The notes under the pieces are model-generated. The model saw only the letters and a program-made list of their open reading frames with translations. It did not search any database and was not told the origin of the DNA. Below, piece by piece: positions 57,346 through 64,000 of a stretch of DNA of 64,000 bases; position 1 is the first letter of the stretch, and each line of letters starts with the position of its first letter. Position numbers and translations under genes: made by a program. The stretch comes from G963667675 sp964291545 (GTDB lineage: Bacteria; Chloroflexota; Dehalococcoidia; Lucifugimonadales; UBA3495), in assembly GCA_964291545.2 (NCBI GenBank), contig OZ219861.1:744001-808000 (forward strand), given 5' to 3'.

Positions 57346-58632
57346 TCAGAACCATTCCACTTCCACCTGGCCGATTCTGATGGTATCGCCCGCCTCTATT
57401 CCTGCGTCGGTCAGCTGCCGGGCCAGTCCCCTGCGGGTCATCTCCCGCCAAAGCTGCAGGATCACCCGCTGGTCCCTGGTATCGGCCCTGGCGGCCAGCC
57501 GCTCCAGGTAGTCCGACACCACCACGTACACGCCGTCTTCGGCGTAGACGGTCTCCGGTTCTTTGCGCCGCCGCTGGACACCTACCGGCAGCTCTTCCTC
57601 TACCAGGGCAGAAGGTTTGGCAGCCGGCGCATCCAGCAGCTCTACCACTTTGCCCAGAAGGGCATCCACGCCCTCCCCGGTGGCGGCCGATATAAACACC
57701 GGCGTAGCCGCTGCTGGCCCTGCGTCCGCGTCATCAACCCCCAGGAGTTCCTCCAGCTCCGATCGACGCTCCCTTACCTCGGTCACGTCTAACTTGTTCA
57801 CCGCGATCAGCAACTGCTTGCCGGCCAGGACCGGGTTGAACTGGAGAAGCTCGTTCTTCAGCATCTTCAGGTCATGCGCCGGGTCCTCGGACAGCCCGTC
57901 TATGAGATAGACATAAACCCTGGTCCGCTCGGCGTGTCTCAGGAACTCGTGCCCCAGCCCTATTCCCTTGTGGGCCCCCTCCAGTAGACCGGGGACTTCC
58001 ATCATCACGAAGTCCTTGCCCCGGCTGCTTACCACTCCCAAGACAGGCTCCAGCGTGGTGAAAGGATACTCGGCCACTTTCGGTTTGGCCGCTGAGCAAT
58101 GGCTGAGCAAGGTCGACTTCCCGGCGTTGGGCCTGGCTATCAGGCCCACGTCCGCCAGGAGCTTAAGTTCCAGGAAGAGGACGACTTTCTCACCCTTCTC
58201 CCCTTTTTGCGCCAGCACCGGCTCCTGGTTCACCGAAGATACGAAGCGGCTGTTGCCCCACCCGCCGGCGCCTCCTTGCGCTACGAGGTTGCGAGAACCG
58301 TCGACGACGTCGGCTATCAGCGTTTTCTCACCGTTACGATCCATCGAGTAGACCGACGTACCTAGAGGGACCCGTATGACCGTGTCATCGCCGTCGGCGC
58401 CGCGCTTGTTCTTCCCTTTTCCGTGGGCGCCGCCGTCGACGTAGATCGTGCTGTTGAACTTCAGGTGCAGGAGAGTGTTCAGCGAAGGGTCACCGCACAC
58501 ATAGGCGCTCCCGCCATGGCCGCCGTCACCACCGTTGGGCCCTCCCATTGGCCTGTACTTCTCTCGCAGGAAACTTACGCAGCCGTTACCGCCGTTACCT
58601 GCCTTTATATTAAGTCTTACGGTATCAATCAT
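57346..58632 (-). CDS. obg: Obg-family GTPase
   Basis: 428 residues from the ATG at 58632 (IDTVRLNIKAGNGGNGCVSF); the frame extends further but without family sequence. The order is a glycine-rich Obg fold (1-160), the G domain, and a C-terminal OCT domain (from about 345). G motifs: G1 ARPNAGKST, G2 EYPFTTLEP, G4 NKLD and G5 ISAATGEG. The G3 motif reads EVPG where Obg normally has DIPG, and the residue before the P-loop PNAGKS is R rather than F/Y. Obg acts in 50S ribosome assembly. It is followed immediately by nadD. Confidence 0.92.
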   Translation of the reverse strand: MIDTVRLNIKAGNGGNGCVSFLREKYRPMGGPNGGDGGHGGSAYVCGDPSLNTLLHLKFNSTIYVDGGAHGKGKNKRGADGDDTVIRVPLGTSVYSMDRNGEKTLIADVVDGSRNLVAQGGAGGWGNSRFVSSVNQEPVLAQKGEKGEKVVLFLELKLLADVGLIARPNAGKSTLLSHCSAAKPKVAEYPFTTLEPVLGVVSSRGKDFVMMEVPGLLEGAHKGIGLGHEFLRHAERTRVYVYLIDGLSEDPAHDLKMLKNELLQFNPVLAGKQLLIAVNKLDVTEVRERRSELEELLGVDDADAGPAAATPVFISAATGEGVDALLGKVVELLDAPAAKPSALVEEELPVGVQRRRKEPETVYAEDGVYVVVSDYLERLAARADTRDQRVILQLWREMTRRGLARQLTDAGIEAGDTIRIGQVEVEWF

Positions 58633-59032
58633 TTGATCTAAGAAGGTAATAGAGGTAATAAGGGCGTGGACGGCGGGTATAAGTCTGCTTGTGCAAGCTA
58701 TTGAACCTGTGGAGCCTGTCCATTCTAACATGGAGAAAGCACCCCCTCAGTCTGGATAAATCGAGGATTCCAGTGGATGGAACTTATGGGATGCGGGAGG
58801 GATGCCGAGCTCCGGAAATTCGTCTTGTTGAATGTTCACGGCGTTATGTAAACGGTTCACGGAAGCGATAGGGTTATCCACGAAGAATGTGAGTTATGCA
58901 CGGATGGTGGTGCGATGTTCTGAGCGCGCAGCAGTGGCGGGGACGCCGGTGTGGCTGCCCGGCAGTTTTGCCGGTGCTGTATCGATGGTGGTATCCTTGG
59001 GCGACCGTGGCTATCGTGGGTGAGGCTCCGAA
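58633..59032. other. Divergent spacer with two DnaA-box-like sites
   Basis: 400 bp between divergent genes without a convincing frame. TTATCCACG (58874-58882) and TTATGCACG (58894-58902) each match the DnaA box TTATNCACA at eight of nine positions and are exactly 20 bp apart. No AT-rich unwinding region or dnaA/dnaN gene is near, so an origin is not claimed. Confidence 0.4.
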
Positions 59033-60406
59033 ATGGAACCTATTTGCACCTCAGAGAAGTGGTATGTATTCCAGCGGCGGCGTCGGGTCATTGCGCTGGC
59101 CCTTGTCGCAGCGTGCGTCCTGGCCCTAGCGGCATGCCAGGGCGGTGGAGCGGTCGAGGAGCCGACAATCGAGCCAACCGAGGAGTCTACAGCAGCCGTG
59201 GACAGGATAGCGTTTGTCAGTTCCACCGGTGACTTGTTCACCGTAAAGCCCGACGGCAGCGACCTTCAGGGCCTGGCAGGGGAAGTCCACAGGGTTGGTA
59301 CTGCAGGTTCAGTGCTGGCGCAGACCCTGGACGTGACCAACTACTACGCGTGGCCGACGTGGTCGCGGGACGGCTCCAAGATAGCCGCCTCCCGGGTCCG
59401 AGCAACGGATAGCGATATCGACCTGTCGTTGGTGGTAATCGACGTAGAAACGGCCAGGGCCAGGACCGTCTACACAAACGAACTGGTGGCGCAGATCGCT
59501 CCTGGGGCTCCGCACTACCTGTACTGGTCGCCGGATAACCGGCATCTGGCCTTTCTCGCCACCGCTCCCGGCGGGCTCAGCCTGTTTATCCTCGACTCTG
59601 TCGGGGAAAAGGAGACCGTCTCTCCGGCTATAGTGCCGCCAATTTACTACCAGTGGGCGGCCGACGGCGATTCATTGCTGGTCCACCACAGGGAGGACGT
59701 CAAGCTGGTCACCCAGCCCTCCTGGGACCGACCCCCCAGCCTGGTGGCGACTCCCGGAAACTACCGCGCTCCGGCCTTGTCCCACGACGGTCGGCTCTTC
59801 GCCTACATGGATGTAGCCGGCGGCGAAGGCTCCTTGGTGGTGGCCCCGGTAGACGATCCGGCGAACGGCAGGAGCATCCTGGACGTGGGCAGGCGAGCGG
59901 CGTTTATCTGGTCTCCCGGCGGCGAGGAACTGGCGGTAGCCGACCAGGTGGGATCGGGGAATGAGATCTTCGAACGCCTGCGGATAGTGTCGTCGGACGG
60001 GCAGGAAGTTCAGCTAATTGGCGAGGGTCCCATACTGGCCTTCTTCTGGTCTCCCCAGGGGGACAAGCTTGCCTGGTTCGTGCTGGACCTGGAGGCCCAG
60101 CTTTTCGACGCAAAAATATTCGACGGGTCAGGCGGCTCCGGGGACGGGTCCAGGCAACTGTTCAAGTTCCGGCCCTCGGCAGACTCCTTCACCATGCTCA
60201 GCTTTTTCGACCAGTACGCCCATTCCCACTCACCGTGGTCGCCCGACGGGACGCAGCTGGTGGTGTCGGGTGTTCGGCAGGGCGCTGCGGGCGGAGGCAA
60301 CGGTACGGCGCCGACGGATGACAAGGTGTTCGTGCTGGACGTCGCCGGGGACGAGGCTCCTCGAAGCATCGCTTCCGGGACCCTGGCCTTCTGGTCCTGG
60401 AACTGA
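59033..60406 (+). CDS. TolB/WD40-like beta-propeller lipoprotein
   Basis: 457 residues. A short basic start and hydrophobic stretch end in LAAC, a lipobox near residue 35, followed by an acidic linker. The mature part repeats blades such as YAWPTWSRDGSKIAASR, YLYWSPDNRHLAFLA, PALSHDGRLFAYMD, AFIWSPGGEELAVAD and SPWSPDGTQLVVSG, typical of TolB-type propellers (PD40 repeats). It probably binds a partner outside the membrane; no catalytic motif is seen. No tol-pal genes are nearby. Confidence 0.85.
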   Translation: MEPICTSEKWYVFQRRRRVIALALVAACVLALAACQGGGAVEEPTIEPTEESTAAVDRIAFVSSTGDLFTVKPDGSDLQGLAGEVHRVGTAGSVLAQTLDVTNYYAWPTWSRDGSKIAASRVRATDSDIDLSLVVIDVETARARTVYTNELVAQIAPGAPHYLYWSPDNRHLAFLATAPGGLSLFILDSVGEKETVSPAIVPPIYYQWAADGDSLLVHHREDVKLVTQPSWDRPPSLVATPGNYRAPALSHDGRLFAYMDVAGGEGSLVVAPVDDPANGRSILDVGRRAAFIWSPGGEELAVADQVGSGNEIFERLRIVSSDGQEVQLIGEGPILAFFWSPQGDKLAWFVLDLEAQLFDAKIFDGSGGSGDGSRQLFKFRPSADSFTMLSFFDQYAHSHSPWSPDGTQLVVSGVRQGAAGGGNGTAPTDDKVFVLDVAGDEAPRSIASGTLAFWSWN

Positions 60407-60723
60407 GCCGGATTCGGCGCCGGTCCATACCCTGTTGGGGGTTGCGGGCAGATGGGCCTTGGAAGTACCGCGACGGGGTTTCTGGATGTCCCATTACTGG
60501 CGCGGGCAGGTGTGGGATTTCAGACAACTGGGACATTCCGGGACATTTAGGGACACCGGCCCGGCGGCGGTCTAACCGGCGCGGCGAAGGGTTGGCGGCC
60601 GCCTGTTAACAGCATAGGGGGTTCCCGCCTGAAGCGGCAAGGGGCAAATTGTCAGTAATCGCCGGGAGTTAGTGAAAGGGGGGCGGTCACGGTGGGTTCC
60701 CGGAAGCGAATCCAGGGCAAAAG
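60407..60723. other. Spacer without a recognised gene
   Basis: About 320 bp between the propeller gene and the terminator of the ABC operon. GGGACATT-like short repeats are seen around 60488-60555, but no gene or RNA. Confidence 0.4.
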
Positions 60724-60753
60724 ACAAGGGCGCCGGATTTCCGGCGCCCTTGT
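60724..60753 (-). terminator. Terminator of the betaine ABC operon
   Basis: ACAAGGGCGCCGG (60724-60736), loop ATTT and CCGGCGCCCTTGT (60741-60753) form a perfect 13-bp stem. On the minus strand it is followed by CTTTTG, and it lies 37 bp after the last gene. Confidence 0.85.
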
Positions 60754-60790
60754 TGTTGTTCCTACTGGAACGGGTGTACTGGAGCCCAGT

Positions 60791-61825
60791 TTACTCCGAG
60801 GGCCAGCCGGCGGCTTCCTCGTCGTTGTCCAGGGCGTCCTGGATAGCCGCTGCCGCATCGGCAGTGACCCAGCCATTCCAGATGTCGGCGTTGTCCTTGA
60901 GCCACCAGAGGGCGGTGGCGGCGGGATCGGTCACGCCGGTCTCGTCCTGCCACTGGACGGCAGCCTTGTAGATGCCGATGTTGAAGTCCCACTTACGCAG
61001 CATTGCGACTACGTCGGGGGCCTCTGCCGGCAGGTCGGGGTTCACCGCGATGAGGATGTTGGCGTCCTCATAGGCGCAGGCCTTGGTGGTGAACCAGCAC
61101 TCGTCGCTGTAGGGAGGCTCTTCCAAGCGGACCAGGTCCAGCTTAAGGGCAGGGTCGTTGGTCCCCCACTGGTAGCCCAGCCACGGCTCCTCCTTTTCAT
61201 AGGCGCCGTACAGGCTGGCGTTCAGGGCGGCCCCGTCACCGGGGTTGACGATGTGAATGTGGTCGTCGAGACCGTATCCCGTAATCTGGGCGGCGTTGAC
61301 TTCCTCGCAAGCCCAGCCGATTATGCAGGATACGAGGCTGGCCTTGTCGCCGCTCTCCGCGGTCTGGAACAGCGCCTTATACTGCGGGTCTTTCAGGTCT
61401 TCGACGCTGTCCAAGTCAGGGTATTGTTCCTGCAGGTAAGCCGGAATTACGAAGGAGGACTGCCAGTCGGAGCCCAGGCTCCGGCCCACGGACAGGACTG
61501 CGCCCTCACTGCGGGCTTTGTCCCAAGCCTCATCCTGGTTGGGCAGCCATATCTCCATGGTGACGTCGGTGTCACCGCGCTGGAGACCCTCGAACAGGGG
61601 CAGGGTAGCTCCGAACTTCACGTCCGTCGGGTAGCCATAGCCGTGCTCGACTATGTATTGAGCGATTCGGTTCTGCAACAGGGCGCTTGCCCAGTTCAGG
61701 TCACCGAAAGTGATGGTGGCCTTGTCCTCTGCATCGTCGTCGCCGCCGCCGCAGGCAGCGAGGGCGAGCATGGCCGCCATAACCGCAACCACCGCCATTG
61801 CCAAAAACTTGCGTCCGGATAACAC
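60791..61825 (-). CDS. Glycine betaine/choline-type ABC transporter substrate-binding lipoprotein (OpuAC family)
   Basis: 344 residues from a GTG with GGAGGG upstream. Signal and lipobox LAAC lie around residue 25. The mature domain has the OpuAC order: ITFGDLNWASALLQNRIAQYI, GDTDVTMEIWLPNQDEAW, LGSDWQSSFVIPAYL, VNPGDGAALNASL, EPWLGYQWG and an A(M)LRKWDF helix. The aromatic cage residues (W in ..NWA.., WLPN, GYQW) are those that bind quaternary ammonium ligands. It is the last gene of a three-gene uptake operon. Confidence 0.9.
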   Translation of the reverse strand: MLSGRKFLAMAVVAVMAAMLALAACGGGDDDAEDKATITFGDLNWASALLQNRIAQYIVEHGYGYPTDVKFGATLPLFEGLQRGDTDVTMEIWLPNQDEAWDKARSEGAVLSVGRSLGSDWQSSFVIPAYLQEQYPDLDSVEDLKDPQYKALFQTAESGDKASLVSCIIGWACEEVNAAQITGYGLDDHIHIVNPGDGAALNASLYGAYEKEEPWLGYQWGTNDPALKLDLVRLEEPPYSDECWFTTKACAYEDANILIAVNPDLPAEAPDVVAMLRKWDFNIGIYKAAVQWQDETGVTDPAATALWWLKDNADIWNGWVTADAAAAIQDALDNDEEAAGWPSE

Positions 61826-61975
61826 AGCGGGTCCCTCCGTTGAAAAAAATTACCGGGCGCGAAGCCCGGCTGGATTTCGCCGGTATTTATATCACTACTA
61901 TCGACGTCATGTCAAATTGACCGACCGGCAGCGCTCGTAGAAAACGGTGATTCACCCCGGCGCGGAGCCGCACCG

Positions 61976-63079
61976 CTAGCCTACGCTCCGCATGGCTTCC
62001 TGACGGCCCCGGGCCGCCGCTTGGGTAAGCCGGTCGATGATGATGGCCAGGAACACAATGGAGATACCGGCGATAGCCCCATTGCCTGGCTCGTTCTTCT
62101 GCAATGCCCGCAACACGTTGTCTCCCAGTCCGCCTGCCGCCACCATGCTGGCAATGGTCACCATTGCCAGCGCCATCATGGTGGTCTGGTTCACCCCGGC
62201 CATGATGGTCGGCAGCGCCATAGGCACCTGCACCTTGGTCAGGAGCTGGGCGGGCGATGCGCCGAAAGACCGGGCTGCTTCCACGGTCTCGGCGGAAACC
62301 TGCCGGATCCCCAGGTTGGTCAGGCGTATGACCGGCGGGACGGCGTAGATGATGGTGGCGAAGATTCCAGCCGGCTTTCCCAATCCAAAGAAGATGATGC
62401 CCGGAAGCAGGTAGACAAAGCTGGGCATGGTCTGCATGCCGTCCAGGATGGGGCGCATGATATTGTCCGCCGTCTGGTTCCGGCCTCCCAGAACGCCAAG
62501 GGGAAATCCGACGGCCACGGAGAGGGCCACCGCCACCACCATTAGTGCGATGGTTTCGATGGTGTTCTCCCACAGTCCCATGAAGCCAATGAAGAGCAGG
62601 GCCAGGGGAGTGAACACCAGCAGGGGCCAACGCCCTACAGCAAAGGAGACAAGGGCCAGACCGCAAACGACGGCCGGCCAGGGCAGCCATTGCAGCCATT
62701 TCTCAATGTTTATCAGGGCGTGGGTAACGCCGGTGGCCAGGCCGTTGAACAGCCCTGCGCCTTCTACGGTTATCCAATCGACGCCATCGTCAATAGCGGT
62801 TCCGGTCACGTCCCGCACCGACCGTTCGACTTCCACCGTACCCCCATTACCGGTGGTGACGGTGTCGGTAGACACGGTGGTGGGATAGTCCATCCCTGGG
62901 CCCCATGCGGCCACGGAGGCTATCAATACTACGACGACCAAGGCGAGGCCCGCGGCCCACCAGACGGAGCGCGGGACCTGCTTCAAGTCCAGCTTCCTTC
63001 GGGACTGCTCTCCGGTGAATGTAAGTTCGCCGGGCGTTTCCGGTTGCGCTTCGGTGCGGTCTCTAGTTGTTGTCGCCAT
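61976..63079 (-). CDS. proW: Glycine betaine ABC transporter permease (ProW/OpuAB family)
   Basis: 367 residues. A cytoplasmic start and one anchor helix (near 45-60) precede an extracytoplasmic insert of about 70 residues, then the BPD_transp_1 core with TIALMVVAVALSVAVGFPLGVLGG, MPSFVYLLPGIIFFGLGKPAG and the EAA loop EAARSFGASPAQLLTKVQVPMALPTIM. It forms the membrane pore and couples to the ATPase upstream (15 bp gap). The extra periplasmic insert is longer than in ProW of E. coli. Confidence 0.9.
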   Translation of the reverse strand: MATTTRDRTEAQPETPGELTFTGEQSRRKLDLKQVPRSVWWAAGLALVVVVLIASVAAWGPGMDYPTTVSTDTVTTGNGGTVEVERSVRDVTGTAIDDGVDWITVEGAGLFNGLATGVTHALINIEKWLQWLPWPAVVCGLALVSFAVGRWPLLVFTPLALLFIGFMGLWENTIETIALMVVAVALSVAVGFPLGVLGGRNQTADNIMRPILDGMQTMPSFVYLLPGIIFFGLGKPAGIFATIIYAVPPVIRLTNLGIRQVSAETVEAARSFGASPAQLLTKVQVPMALPTIMAGVNQTTMMALAMVTIASMVAAGGLGDNVLRALQKNEPGNGAIAGISIVFLAIIIDRLTQAAARGRQEAMRSVG

Positions 63080-63093
63080 GAAGGCTCCGTTTT

Positions 63094-64000
63094 CTAGACT
63101 AAGGCCGCGTTGGCCGCGGCATTGGCTTCATAGTCGGCATCGGCGGAAGCGGTTTCTGCCAGGGCTTCCGCCAGGGCGCTGCGGTGCACTTCACCCACCA
63201 ACATGTTGTCTTCGTCCACGATGGGAATGGGGAACTCGCTGGCCATGGCGATGGGAATCAACTCGTCAAAGGTGGTCGAGGGTGAAAGAGCGGTGTATTC
63301 CCGGTCCACGTACTCCCAGGCCTGGTCCAAACGGCTTACAGAGGCCCGCAAGGCGCGCTCGGCGCTGGTAATCGAAAGCAGGCCGATGTAGCGTTCCCTG
63401 CGGTCGACCACCCAGGCGGCGTCGCCGTCGCTCTGGCCTATGGTATGCAGGGCGGCGCGAGGCCCCTGGTGCCCCATCAAGGTCGCCTTTGGCGGCACCA
63501 TGACCTTGGCTGCGGTCAAAACGCTCTCCAGCCGCACGTCCTGGGTAAACTCGCCCACGTACTCGTCCTCGGGCCGCAGCACGATGTCCTCCGGCGAGCC
63601 GATCTGGGCAACCTTGCCGTCGTGCATGATGGTTATGCGGTCCCCCAGTTTGAGGGCTTCGTTCAGGTCGTGGGTGATGAAGACGATGGTCTTTTGCAAT
63701 TCCTCCTGCAGGCGCAGCAGCTCGTCCTGCATCTGGCGGCGTATCAGTGGGTCGAGGCCGCTGAACGGTTCGTCCATCAACAGGATGTCGGTTTCCACGG
63801 CCAAAGCCCGGGCCAGGCCCACGCGCTGCTGCATTCCGCCGGACAGCTGGCGGGGATAGGCGTCCTCCCATCCGGACAGTCCCACCAGGTCTAGAACCTC
63901 ACGGGTGCGTGAATAGCGGGAGGTCTTGTCCAGCCCCTGAACCTCCAGGCCCCAGGAGGCGTTGTCCAGCACGGTGCGGTGGGGCATCAGGCCGTAGTGT
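63094..64000 (-). CDS. proV: Glycine betaine ABC transporter ATP-binding subunit (ProV/OpuAA), N-terminus beyond the window
   Basis: The gene runs off the right edge; the Walker A is missing and the visible part begins HYGLMPHRTVLDNASWG. It includes the ABC signature LSGGMQQRVGLARAL, Walker B ILLMDEPFSGLDPLIR and the switch His in ITHDLNEALKLGDRI. Two CBS domains follow in the last 130 residues, which in OpuA sense ionic strength or adenine nucleotides. It heads the proV-proW-opuAC order on the minus strand. Confidence 0.92.
   Translation of the reverse strand, partial: HYGLMPHRTVLDNASWGLEVQGLDKTSRYSRTREVLDLVGLSGWEDAYPRQLSGGMQQRVGLARALAVETDILLMDEPFSGLDPLIRRQMQDELLRLQEELQKTIVFITHDLNEALKLGDRITIMHDGKVAQIGSPEDIVLRPEDEYVGEFTQDVRLESVLTAAKVMVPPKATLMGHQGPRAALHTIGQSDGDAAWVVDRRERYIGLLSITSAERALRASVSRLDQAWEYVDREYTALSPSTTFDELIPIAMASEFPIPIVDEDNMLVGEVHRSALAEALAETASADADYEANAAANAALV

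Noticed and set aside
58633..59032. Replication origin
   Set aside because: Only two imperfect DnaA boxes, no AT-rich unwinding element, and no dnaA, dnaN or gidA nearby.
1..64000. CRISPR arrays, toxin-antitoxin pairs and rRNA genes
   Set aside because: None seen. The only regular tandem repeats are the coding minisatellite and the two-unit REP repeat, and neither has spacers.

Overview
The window comes from a GC-rich bacterium, most likely a Chloroflexota of the class Dehalococcoidia (SAR202-like). The reasons are the tandem expansion of luciferase-like (LLM) oxidoreductases and M24 peptidases, a tmRNA whose tag reads GDREFALAA (close to the GERELVLAG I recall for Dehalococcoides), and short extragenic repeats of a kind I associate with that group. 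This assignment is inference; no 16S or marker tree is available here.

Layout. 1-1.7 kb: the 3' end of coaBC, then a block of REP-like repeats carrying a complete 1119-bp IS110-family element (445-1565). Its left end can be read as a bridge RNA whose four guide segments match the element's own target and donor sequences. 1.7-9.1 kb: three tandem LLM oxidoreductases, an amidohydrolase, remnants of further copies, an IS3 scrap, a frameshifted M24 peptidase, a cupin and a VOC protein. 9.1-11.7 kb: a repeat-rich spacer, a small unknown gene and a second type of LLM enzyme. 11.7-25.85 kb: tRNA-Arg(TCT), then about 14 kb of surface-polysaccharide and iron-related genes, ending in a second, internally deleted copy of the same tRNA 3' end and terminator. 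This looks like an integrated island without an integrase. It holds a nucleotide-sugar epimerase, UDP-glucose dehydrogenase, a GT-C type transferase, a 1049-residue three-module fusion, an iron-binding ABC lipoprotein and a two-domain FEA1-like lipoprotein. 26-41 kb: metabolism and transport (aldo/keto reductase, AmtB-PII, a molybdenum hydroxylase subunit, M16 protease, a mycothiol-dehydrogenase-like alcohol dehydrogenase, Ldh2, IlvD). It also has a thioredoxin-like lipoprotein with UGA in place of the first redox cysteine (probable selenoprotein) and a CcdA-type membrane partner. 42-53 kb: MutS2 overlapping a Vms1-like (VLRF1) release-factor homologue, three tandem M24 peptidases, a cytoplasmic reductive-dehalogenase/QueG-like Fe-S protein, an NHL protein and a DUF1800 protein. 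53-64 kb: tmRNA, an ErpA-type Fe-S carrier with YgfZ, PyrE, a small XRE regulator, Obg-NadD, a beta-propeller lipoprotein and a glycine-betaine type (OpuA/ProU) ABC transporter cut by the window end.

How the genes fit together. The repeated LLM, amidohydrolase, M24 and Rdh-like genes point to an organotroph that oxidises varied, perhaps recalcitrant, organic compounds. The selenoprotein/CcdA pair suggests extracytoplasmic thiol chemistry. The MutS2-VLRF1 pair together with tmRNA gives the window two routes for rescuing stalled ribosomes. Gene decay (frameshifts, TGA substitutions, truncated copies) is concentrated next to the repeated families.
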